The translations under genes and the position numbers were made by a program. A stretch of 64,000 nucleotides of DNA from Camarhynchus parvulus (lineage: Eukaryota > Chordata > Aves > Passeriformes > Thraupidae): assembly GCF_901933205.1 (NCBI RefSeq), contig NC_044573.1, forward strand, positions 29,013,493-29,077,492, written 5' to 3'. Below the pieces are notes generated by a model. The model did no database searches and was not told the DNA's origin. It saw only the letters and a program-made list of their open reading frames with translations. This document shows, piece by piece, positions 25,386-35,700 of the stretch; the first letter of the stretch is position 1, and each line of letters opens with the position of its first letter.

Positions 25386-25716
25386 GTAACTGGGAGTGGG
25401 GCTGCAGCTGAGCCTCATCCCCAATGGGCTACAGCTGTGAGCAGCAGGTGAGCAGCATTGACGGCAATGAGCCATGGAGTGCCCAGGGGCACTGACCAAC
25501 TACCAAAGGGAACAGAGGGCACACAGGTGCAATGCATCAACATGAGGGGTATAAAAGGCTGGGCTAAAGACCAAGACAGGCAGATCTTTGTGGCTTGGTG
25601 GTGTGATGTTGCTCTGCATGGGTGAATGCTTATCGCCTTCTGGAATTATACAGTTGCATTTTTTGTATCATGGCCATCTCAATTGCAATACATGCTGTGC
25701 CGATCACCTTCCAAAG
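25386..25716 (+). promoter_or_regulatory. TATA-box promoter-like segment with a downstream splice donor; possible LTR
   Basis: A textbook TATA box lies at 25550-25557 (GGGGTATAAAAGGC), preceded by about 160 bases richer in GC with CCAAT (near 25420). About 160 bases downstream is a strong donor, AAAG|GTAAGA, with the intron from 25717. A transcript starting near 25580 could therefore carry a first exon of about 137 bases. The GC step at about 25386, the single compact TATA promoter and the lack of a CpG island fit a retroviral LTR at least as well as a host gene promoter. I could not fix TG...CA ends or a target duplication. Confidence 0.4.
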
Positions 25717-27244
25717 GTAAGATGTTTTTATCCTCTTATAGCTTGTCATTTGTACCAGACTGCATGCTTTAGTCATGTGACTCTTCTGATAAGCTGTTCA
25801 GTGCAAACTGCAATTAATATAAGCTCCACTGAAAAGTGTTATATTGCTGGTAATAATTTAGTTGCTGAACTAGCCATGTGACTCACCTAGGAGGATGGTT
25901 ACATCTCAAGGAAGGCTTTAGGATTATCCCATATGAGAAAGGTTGGTGCAACTCTGTCTATCTGGATGTCTGTTCATGAGAAAAGAAAATATTATTTATC
26001 TGAATGTAGGTAGTAGACAAAAATGGGGGGTTGTTTCTTTTGTTTTTCAAGGAGGATTTTTTTGTTCATGTATCTCAGTGGATTAGAATTGACCTCTGAA
26101 AATGTAATGGAGTTCTTACATATCCTACTAGACTTATGCAATGCAAAATTGTTTTTTTGTAGTCCAGAAAATCACAGCCTTTTCAAGGATTGTGACTGTT
26201 AAAAATCTTATCTGTTGTTTTGAAGCTGTTTGTGTACTAGTCATTTGCAAGAAACAATATATTCTGATGAAAGTCTCAGAAATTAATTTATTTACTGCTG
26301 GAATTTTTCATTACTCAGGTTAACAGTCTGATATACCTATGTTTTCAGATATCATATCTAGTACTTCATGCTTATTACCTCTGGAAAAATCTGGCTGGTA
26401 AACCACTGACCTCCCCCACAGGTCTCAGAATAATGCAGACTTGAGAAGAACAGGTCCTGATTTTGTCAACAGTTCTCCAGTGAAATATGTACTATTAGCT
26501 TAATATGACTTAACCTAAAAAAATTGCTGCTGACATATATTTGTCTGTCAAATTACCACCAAGAACTTTAGGAATCTTACTCTCTGTATCAAGGATCCAC
26601 AGTATATGGAATTTAAATATGTGAATTTATAACTCACCATCTTGGTTGTAAACAACCTGTGAAAGATCAAAACTCTTGACAATGCTTACAATGAGACTTC
26701 AGTTTGGAGAAGAAATAATAGACATAAATTGCAGTACAGTTACTAAGTTAGTGGGTTTATTCTATTTTCACCTTTGGCTGGTTTACATTTCCTCTGTTCT
26801 CTTCAGCTATATGTGAAAAACAAGTAACATGCAGGTTGTGTTACCTGTTTTTAACAGGTCACTTGTGCTTGTAGTATTAGGGTCTGAGACACAGCTTTAA
26901 TTTGATGAGGATTATTTTCAAATGCAAGAGAATTGCAACTCACTAGTTTGTTATATTCTTGGGGATTCATAAGTGAAAGATTCTAGGAAGCCTAAACAAG
27001 AACTAAGTACACAATTCAGGGCCAAGCCAGAGACAGAAGATCAACGCTGGGTAAATGAACATTTTGTATTTTAATACAGTTACTCAGACAAGAAGCCTGC
27101 CTCCTCACACTGGAAAATAACTCATGTCTGCAGTTCCTGGATATCAACCCTTGCCCATTTATGAGATTTCTCAACTGCAGATGCATAACATCAACATGTG
27201 ACAAAATCATGCAGCCTTAAAAGTATCTGGCATTTCAGATGTAG
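25717..27244. other. non-coding stretch, no gene recognised
   Basis: AT-rich sequence. Open frames at 25588-25881 and 26141-26323 show no recognisable domain. If the preceding TATA segment drives a spliced transcript, this would be its intron. Confidence 0.5.
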
Positions 27245-27345
27245 ATTCACAGAATGGCTGGGTTGGAAAGGACTCTAAAGATCATCTAGCTCTAACCTCC
27301 CTGCCCCGGGTAGGGACATATTCCACTAGATGAAGCTGAATTTGT
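27245..27345 (-). mobile_element. CR1 LINE 3' end fragment
   Basis: The sequence TTCACAGAATGGCTGGGTTG, followed by GGAAAGGACTCTAAAGATCA and CTCCCTGCCCCGGGTAGGGA, is the reverse complement of the conserved CR1 3' end. It is a very short, 5'-truncated copy of the kind most common in birds. Confidence 0.88.
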
Positions 27346-30300
27346 GATACTAGTTGACTAAGCAATAGTGTAGATGGTTTATTTTAAACTAAAAACTGAA
27401 TATTAAAAGGAAAAAAAAACCCAAAACAACCAAACTAATCCCCTTTTTCCTTTCATTACCAGAAAATATCTAGAAAAAGGAGGGTTTAAAATACTATTGC
27501 ACTGTGCTAACATGAGGGTTTTTCTAGTTAATTTCAAACAGCTCAAGAGTGCATGTTAATTTCTTAAATCACAGAATTATGAGGGGAAAAACAGTGTTGT
27601 CGTGTTTACAGCAAGGCACAAATACATGGAAAACTTCAGTGGGAAAGTTGATCTTAGTGTCTTAAGGTATTTAGTGCCTCACTACTTCAGAAACTATTTT
27701 CTTTTGCTTCACTGCAGGATGTGCTTGTGAAATTGAACATACTGTTTAAATAATCCATGGCTTAGCTTTTTCCTTGAACAAAAAGGCAGGTACAACTCTA
27801 AACATTTTAATGTCTGGCACACCTGGCTGGAGCATATTATTACATCAAAATTGAAGAACTTGGAGCATATTAACTTCAAGTGAGCGTGTGCAATTATTAG
27901 CATAATAAAAGAATGCTCATTATGGCAGTTTCCTGAGATCAGTAGACCTTGATTAATATAATTTCCCTCAATTTTACGTATGCTATGCTACTTAGATTGT
28001 GATGCAAACTTTTTCTTCCTTAAAGATGGCCATCTTTTCTTGTGCAACTCCATCATCCCATAAAAACACTTCTCATCTTCTCACCCACTCAAGTAATGGC
28101 CACCCCATCCTAATCCATCTTCTTATGAGATCAAATATTCTCCTTGTGTGTTTTTTTCCTAATTACTCTGTGCCTATTCACTTTCCTCATACGAGCTCCA
28201 CACTTCCATCTATTCTATCCAAAGAAAAAGTCTGAACAAAAAGCCCTCGAGGTTTGCTACCTCTGTTTACTCTTGCCTCCAAAGTAACACTTCATTTTGC
28301 TTTCTCATTTTCATCTTTACATTACATAAACCATGAACTTTATTTTTACCTGCTGGAGTTCTCCTTTATACTTATATTTTAGAGACACTTTCACTATAAC
28401 TCCCTGCGTTGTGCCCTCTATTTCCACTAAACAATAATTGTAGCTCAAAAGGGTAAAGATAAAGGTCATGATCTCAGTTTCACAAAATTTAATTTTACTC
28501 TGTGGCTGTAATCACCTTCCTTTGCGTTGTTGTACTTTCCCCAAATGTGTCCTCAATGAATGACAGCTTCTCTACCCTCCCCTCTCACTCTATCCCACAA
28601 ACAGACTCTGTGTTGTTGCTTAATATCATCCTTTCAGTTATTCTACTGTCAGCAGCTGTGCCTCCTCCAGCAACTCTCCTGTCTATACCACATTACTTTG
28701 TTTTTCTTTAAGGTTCTTGTCCATACTGTAACACCTTATTCATGACCATCTTGCAGATAAGTTTCTGTCTGTGATCTATCAATGGCATCAATGCCATTTT
28801 ACACTTTTAAACATACCTTTCCTTGCTTTCTGGGATGCTAGTTTTCATTCCCTGAAAGAGCTCTGCAGAGATCTGTATAATTATTACAGTTCTTTCTTTA
28901 AATTCTCTTTACAGCAACAGCTTGATAGGAAAATTCTAGCCTCTGATAATTCTGCTAATATTACCCACATTATTTCTATTTATTTTCTTCTTCCCCAGCA
29001 TTGCTACCTGCCCTAAATGCAGCAAGAGCTGTTTGGTACACCTCTAAATTTATGCAATACCCAACAAAACTTCTAATCCTTGACTTCAATTTAAGATTAT
29101 TGTAAATCAATGGTATCCAATAATTGAGTTTTATAATGTTTTGTTGAAGGTGATGGAATTTTAATCCTCTTCAAAAAAGAGCATACACAAAGCAGTTATA
29201 CAATGACTATAAAAAATTATTCATTCAGTAGCATGAACATAGGAGTCTAAATTTCTCACCAGTTTTCAGATAAAAAAGCCCAAACTCTACCAATTTTTCT
29301 ATTCATAATCGCCTCGAATTTTATCTCTCCTTAGTCAGAGACAAATCAACAATGGACTTTGGAAGGATTCATAATGAAACATCAATAAGAAAAACTATTA
29401 TGCTAAAGATAAATGTGAGAAGGAGGTAGAGAAAATTGTGCAGATAACATTTGCAATGCATTGGAATTAGGTTTATGCCTGCTGTTGACATTTCTCATCC
29501 TGGTTTGCAACAAAGGATCCACTTTACCATTTAGAAGACGAACCCCCCCCCAACTTCATGCCTCCAAACCAGAAACAAACTGCTGAACTTGAAAAAAAAG
29601 ATTTGTCTGTCAAAGTCAGAGTCCTAAGAATCCCTAAATTTCTCTGTGGAATTTTTGCTTACTCTAAAAGAGCCAAGCAATCAAAGACATATAATTATGC
29701 ATATACATAAGCCCTAAAGAGGATGTTTTTGGATTTTCTAGTTTGACTGAGTCTACCAAGACACACATTTTTAGGGCACATGAAAATGTCTTGGGTAAAA
29801 TGTGAGAACAGTGAAATTTAAGGTGCTTTCCAAATGTTTTTCTTATATACATGAGGATGTAGCCCTGTTTCCTAAGAAACAGATTGTAACAGTAGCCTAG
29901 AAAAGAAAAATGTATCTGTCCTTCTCTCAGGGCTGGACTGTTTAAAGCTGAACAAGGCAGTTTTGTCTACATGACAGCCTTAAACATTTTAGTGCTGAAC
30001 ACAAAGCAGAAGAAAACAAGGTTTATAGGACTTATACATTAAATTATTCATTATACATAAAATACCAAAGAATATTGCCTCAACCTTTTCACATTCCATT
30101 CAAATACCTAATATTCAGAAAACTAATTTTCTGTATTACCACACCTTTTACTATAAAGGTTGTACTATTTCTGGCAGTGCTCACATAGCAAACTCAACAG
30201 ATACTGTACCTAAATTTAGGCCACATTTCAGACTTTAATTTCTGGTCGCTTAAGGAGTGTTTTTGGTCATGTAAAAAATACATATTTGGTGTTAATGTTT

Positions 30301-32300
30301 TCAGGGATTGGATGATGAAACAAATTCAGGCTTTGGCAAGTGTTTTGGCCCTTCATCCTGCCCAGCTGATCTATAGAAAGATTTTGGTGTTCTAACTTCT
30401 AATTGTTATCTCAGCCAAATGGCATGATAGTTGCAAAGAATAAGTCTATGAAAACGAAAACTTTGGGGGGAAAAAAAGAGAGAACTTGAAAGTTTGGGCT
30501 ACTATAAAACTTACAAGGCTGTTTATTTAGAAGCATGTAAGTTGCTAGGTGACATAATGGAGCACAAGTCCTTGAATTGCCAGGTGTAGTATATATTGTG
30601 ACCGATATTATTTACTAAATGGAAGAAAATGACGATGGGAAAGGCAGATGATTCATTTTGATGCTCTATTACTTCAGAAGGCAACGGCTGACCTTTTTAA
30701 AACATGGCATTGCCAGATCCTATAAGTTATACAGCCATATATTTATTTCAAGTCTATAGGTTGCTTGTGTTGTGTGGTCCACTTCCTCAAATCCTGGAGC
30801 TGAAGAAAGCTGACAAATTTTTGAGGCTTAACATAAATGCAAATGCTGAAAATTGCTCAAGTACAAGGTGCTTTCCCAGGGAATATAGAAAGATCTCACA
30901 CAGCAAGCCAAAACTTTTCATGCCTCCAGCATAAGATGTCATCTCTAGACCTGTGCAGTTTTAGTTAGCTGTCACCTTCAGGCCTTTCTTGAAAGGCCAT
31001 TCTTTTATTCTGGAAGCAGCTTGAGTCTAAACTAGCTCACTGGCTTCTCTGTGCCATAGCATATTCAGACTATCCTATAATAAAACAGTGTGTCTTCACT
31101 GTGCCACTCAGTTTACAGCTCAGGCTTCAGGCTGAAGAAAGGCACCTAAACCATTTGCAGAGCAGGCTTGGCCCCAGAAGCAACAGTGTTATTCACCCAG
31201 CTCCATACTCAAGCTACTGAATGTGGGCAGAAAGAAAATGGCTTTTCTCACAATTAACTGCAGTATTATAATGTCTGATGCCTGACTAATTCATAATCCA
31301 GCTAAGCTGCTAAATAACACAGCTGACTATTAAATGTGCAGTCTTCTGTCTAGAAATAGAAAAGAGTGTACTGTCCTGCATCATTTCAATTCCAAACAAG
31401 AAAACCAACATTTCAGTTCCTGAAACTTCAATTAAACATCACAATTCTTTCAGAGATCTGGAACTGAAATTATTTATGCTTCCCTCTCAAATCCTGTTCT
31501 CTTAGTCTAAATTCATTGAACACTGTATGTTCTCCTTCCTTTTTGGCTGCAATTGTTTCCCTACCTATAGTCACTTCTGCATGAACATCACCTTCAACAT
31601 CCCTATCCCTACTGACAAGAGACAAACTTTTTTCATCCTTTTGGAGCAATGCCGAGAAGATAATTACTGCTTATTCCATTACCCCATTGCAATGTCCTGT
31701 TTTTCCTTCACTCTTTATTTAATCACCAAGTAATATTTTCCATTTGTTTTAATTTTTACCCTTTTGACTTTTTGCACTTGACTTTAGATGGTGATCAGCC
31801 TTTTTTCTATTTTATTCCCTGAAGGCTCACTACTTATGCCTCATACAGTTTCTGAGACAGTTATTTGCTTAGCTGAGAGAACAGAGCCTTTTCCCTACTG
31901 TTTTTCCTATTTGGAATACAAGTTTATCATACTTTTACCATATCTGAGTTAGAGAAATTTCTATCCTCCTCCATAATTAAGTCCCTGGTTTTCCACTTAA
32001 TTTAAATTCGTGTGCTTGCAATCACTGTAATCGGATCCATGCCACTATATCCCACCAAAACTAAGGCCAAAATGCAATTATGTTTGTGTGGCTCTTCAGT
32101 GACCACTTCACAGAATAATGGGGTTCTGCTCTTACTGCTCTCTAAGTTTAGCCCTTGTAGCAAGACAACATCTTTTTCCACTAGGTTTTTTTTTTTTTCA
32201 CAACCATTTTTACATTAGAATTAAGGAGTTGATGTCCTCAGCGCCTGTAATCTTGGTATTTCCCTGTATGGCGTTTCAACTGCATAAAGACAGAAGACCT
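27346..32300. other. non-coding upstream flank of KIF6
   Basis: No exon or named repeat recognised. Two pyrimidine-rich blocks stand out, at about 28010-29010 and 31440-31960 (T and C dominate the + strand), which produce several Ser/Leu/Pro-rich chance frames. A run of nine C residues lies near 29545-29553. The last 150 bases step up in GC content toward the KIF6 CpG island. Confidence 0.55.
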
Positions 32301-32495
32301 TTTCTTGAGCCTGACACAGGTGCCCGGCTGAGCCGGGAGATCCCTGCGGACAAACAGGTGCGGCACAAGAGACCAGGCGGGGGATCCGGAGCGCTCCGCA
32401 TGCCCTCCGCACCTCCGGGCCGCGAAGCTCCGGCCGTGGGGAGCCGGCACGACGGGCTGGGCAGGCGGAGCCCGGGCGCTCCGCGCTGCCTGGAG

Positions 32496-32637
32496 CTGTG
32501 TGGGGGCCGGGAGCTGCTCCTTGGGGCTCTGTGCGGGCCGGGAGCCTCTCCCTGGGGCCATGTGAGGGCCGGGAGCCGCTCCCTGGGGCCGTGTGCGGGC
32601 CTGGGGCCATGTGAGGGCCGGGAGCCGCTCCCTGGGG
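32496..32637. repeat. GC-rich 31-bp minisatellite in the KIF6 promoter
   Basis: Tandem copies with period 31 lie at 32496-32526, 32527-32557, 32558-32588, a shortened 18-bp copy at 32589-32606, and 32607-32637. The start of another follows at 32638. The units share the core GGGCCGGGAGCC and end in CTCCCTGGGG. The third and fifth units are identical, which points to recent duplication or conversion. The array ends about 70 bases before the KIF6 start codon, so it lies in the promoter or 5' untranslated region. Runs of three to five G residues in every unit could form G-quadruplexes. Confidence 0.92.
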
Positions 32638-32674
32638 CCGTGTGGGGGCGGCGCGTGCCCGCGGGCCGTGCCCG

Positions 32675-32686
32675 GTTACCGTTGCC
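32675..32686 (+). promoter_or_regulatory. tandem RFX/X-box-like half-sites before the KIF6 start
   Basis: GTTACC (32675-32680) and GTTGCC (32681-32686) abut head to tail, 20 bases before the ATG. Both fit the GTNRCC half of the X-box bound by RFX factors, which control many ciliary genes (established). A full X-box pairs such a half with an inverted RGYAAC, which is absent here, so this is a suggestive, imperfect match. Confidence 0.35.
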
Positions 32687-32706
32687 GGGGCCCGGCGGCG
32701 GCGGCG

Positions 32707-32772
32707 ATGGTGAAGGAAACGATCCGGGTGTACGCGCGGGTGAAGCCGCTGGGCAGGCGGCAGCAGGCGGGG
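32707..32772 (+). CDS. KIF6: KIF6 coding exon 1
   Basis: Twenty-two codons, residues 1-22, from ATG in good context (GCGGCGATGG) to GGG. The donor is G|GTAGGC, weaker than consensus at +4 to +6. Phase 0. The residues RVYARVKP form the first beta strand of the motor. The ATG lies inside the CpG island and the length matches the first coding exon expected from vertebrate KIF6, supporting this start. Confidence 0.92.
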
Positions 32773-35700
32773 GTAGGCTGGGAGCTGTGCGCTGGGAATA
32801 CCGGGGAGAGCCAAGGGCTGCCCGGGGGTCCTCGTTCCCCGCTCAGGTGCGGGCAGAGGAGCGGAGCCCATCCCCTTCGAGAGGCTCGGGCGGCTGGCGG
32901 GGCCGGAGAGGCTGGTATGCGGGTGGGTGTGCGGCGAGAAGCTCCTGCTGTCCGAAGCCTTAAGAAGTTCATAAAATCACTAAGTAGAGTAGTTTAGGCT
33001 GTAACTGTTGGGGGAGTGGCTGAGGAACTTTCTCAGCCACTATTACAGAAAGGCTCCGCAGGAAAGCGCTTGACCCGCGTCCCTGGGTTTGTGCAGTGTA
33101 GCAGTGTTCTGAGCAAGGGAAGGGAGCCTGTTGCTCCCAGTGTACAGCTGCCCTCCCAAGGGATAATAAAGATAATGAAATTGTTCCTCAGGAACGGTGC
33201 ATTTAGGTCTCTTAATTGCCTTCTTGTTTTAAACCAGCTCTTCTCGTTGCAGCCTTTGCCTTGTCGTAGCACTTCAGATTTTTTGGAGAGGTTTGCACTG
33301 GGGACCGTGCTTTGGATTTTTTATAACGTTACAGATATCAAAGTGGTTTAGTAAGCAAATTATGTCAAAGAGGCTATGCTTTTGTTTCAAGTGTTATTGT
33401 GGTGTTTACATGGTGACAGGACAACGCTGTTATGCGCTGGGTTTGTTGTGTAGTAGTTAAGGGAGATCTGCTCACGTATTCAGTGCAATTTGTAACAAGT
33501 TTGTCTCCAGACAGTTACAGGTGCTAAGGTTAGGTGAGTGGTATGTCTGGGGGTAATGCTGTTCTGTTGATGACGTTATTCTGTGAATTTGTATCCGTCC
33601 TTTATTAGAGTTATTCCGTTGATAATGAGGAACCTCTGCCCAGTCTGGAGATTACTGTGCCACGTGACTTAGCAGATGGGTTCATCAATAATAAACGAGA
33701 AAGCTACAAGTTCAAGTGAGTAGAAGCCTTATCTTTGTACCTTCTGCCTTTAGTGACTGACAGCGCTATGTGTAGTGATACAGATTTACAGAATCAGGAA
33801 AAGTCTAAAATTGAATTATTGTATAGATGGGTTTATGACAGGCTCTTCATCACAACAGGTCTGATAGCACTGGATAAAATTGTCATACTATTGTCTGTCC
33901 ATTGCCATTCATTATGTATTTCCAAATCTCATCTCAAAGATTCATTTACCAATTCTTCTATTTTTGCACTTTGTTTCGAACTTATGTATGACGACTGAAT
34001 CAGGGCTGTATGTTATCTTGTGATCTTATGAGTTGTCGTAGACTGGCTAAAGTCTTGATGTAAAATATTCTGTTTGGAAACTGTGTTTCAGACACAGCCA
34101 AAGCAAAGTAACAAAAACCAGAAACTGTTGACAGAAATAAATTCTTGGTTTGAGCGTATAAATATTTTTTAGGAACTTAAAATCAGTACAACAATATCAA
34201 ACATTTTTATTAATTTAACAGAAAAGCAAGGCAACACTTTAAAATTTTGGTGATGAATAAAGCTAGATATATCATCTCTTATGATGAGGTCAAGACTGTC
34301 TTTCCAATTCAGTTATGCTTCATTTTTTTATAGTAAACAGCAAGTAATTTGTTTCTCTATGCTATTAAAAAAGAATGCTCCACATAAACAACAGCAGCTC
34401 AGACTGATGTAGTTTTACATCAGCTAAGGTAACCTGTTTGGAAAGAGAGGAGCTGCCCTCTCCAAATAGATTCATATGCAATGCTACCTTAGTCTGTAAA
34501 TGCCCAAGCCTGACTTAATGAATGCAGATCTTTTTGTCTGACTTTATAATTCATTAAAAACTCTGAGATGCCTTTTGAGAAGCCTTATGCCTTAAGGCAA
34601 TGCAAGAATAATTGTTTGAGTTACTTGACTGATTAGCAGGATAGAATAAATGCTTTCATGTTTTGTGTATTGCATTTATCTGTGATACTGCACCCACTGC
34701 ATGGGTCAGCATGGTGCTTTTCTACACCCAGTGTCCCTAAGGCCTTCCTACGCACCCAGGGAAGTTCTGTGCAAGAGGAGAGTTCCAAATAGGGGGAGCA
34801 ACACAGCAGGGCACCAGCACTATGGGGGGCTGCTGGAACACGTGGATGACAACTTCCTAACATACAGTTAAGACAATCAGGATATTTACAAACATGGACA
34901 AACTGTTGAGGGGTAGTAAGCCTGGAGGTAGCTTTGACTGCAGTGCCTGTGAGGTAATGAAATTCAGGATACTGAGAGAAGGGAGTAAGGCAAAAAGCAG
35001 GATCACAACCCTCGACTTCATAAATGCAGAGTTTGGCTTGTTCGTGGATCTGCTTGAAAGAATTCTGAGACCCATTCCTGGAGAGATGACCAGGAAAACT
35101 GGGTGATTTTCAAGGATCACCTTCTTCAAGCTCAAGGACAGTCCATCCACATGAACAGAAATGGTGCAGAGGCAGCAGGAAGATTGGAACAAATGGTCCC
35201 TTCCAACCTCAGGAATTCTGATTCTGTAAAATAAGTGCAGATATTTTATATAGAAAATGCAAAACATAATTAAATATCTCATTGTGACCTATAGTAGTTG
35301 TGCAGCAGAATTAAGGAAGTGGCTTGAAAAAATGTGAGCCTGGCTGTACTGGTGGGATGCTGTATTTGGTTATAGTGTAATCTATTTATCCAGGATTCAG
35401 TGTGGTGCCAGTTACAAACACTAATTCTCTTGATAGATTTAAAATACGGGGTTTTTTTTCTAAGCCACATCATTTTATCAGAGGATTTTATTGTACAGAT
35501 CTTGTCAAAGCAGCTCTGTGTACAGCCTATTTATGTACAATAGCACAACAGCAAGCTGTGGTTAAGACTACAGGGAAAACATTGTACTAAGTTATGTAAG
35601 CCTAATGATGTAAACATTGACTACTACAAACACAAACAAAGGTATGAATCAAGTACTGTTTTAACATTCTAAGCAATTATTATTTGCTTAATATTTTCAG

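Larger units (their letters stand above)
32310..32960 (+). promoter_or_regulatory. KIF6: KIF6 CpG-island promoter and 5' region
   Basis: About 650 bases of high GC content and frequent CpG begin abruptly after AT-rich flank and end in intron 1. Coding exon 1 lies inside it. No TATA box is seen near the ATG, as expected for a CpG-island promoter. The island includes a 31-bp minisatellite (32496-32637) and RFX-like half-sites (32675-32686). Long open frames on both strands here, up to 281 and 216 codons, arise because stops are rare in GC-rich DNA and because the minisatellite repeats. The transcription start cannot be placed from sequence alone. Confidence 0.85.
33716..35700 (+). other. KIF6 intron 2
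   Basis: 1,985 bases with a GTGAGT donor and TTTTCAG acceptor. It contains a compact multi-hairpin segment at 34400-34496 and a sense-strand CR1 copy (about 34826-35230), both listed. The rest is AT-rich and unremarkable. Confidence 0.9.

Noticed and set aside
1..32700. DAAM2, the expected divergent neighbour of KIF6
   Set aside because: I looked for formin GTPase-binding and FH-domain peptides on the minus strand and found none. Any DAAM2 sequence here would be untranslated exon or intron and cannot be shown.
32118..32963. 281-codon plus-strand open frame and 216-codon minus-strand frame over the KIF6 promoter
   Set aside because: Both lie in the CpG island where stops are rare, and their Gly/Arg/Pro-rich repeats come from the 31-bp minisatellite. 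The true KIF6 exon 1 uses another frame within the same stretch.
33016..33351. 111-codon frame just downstream of KIF6 exon 1
   Set aside because: It lies in intron 1, has no kinesin similarity, and exons 1 and 2 already join in frame without it.
34894..35106. Open frame in KIF6 intron 2 that could look like an exon
   Set aside because: It matches the CR1 endonuclease region in sense orientation, and exon 2 splices in frame to exon 3 without it.
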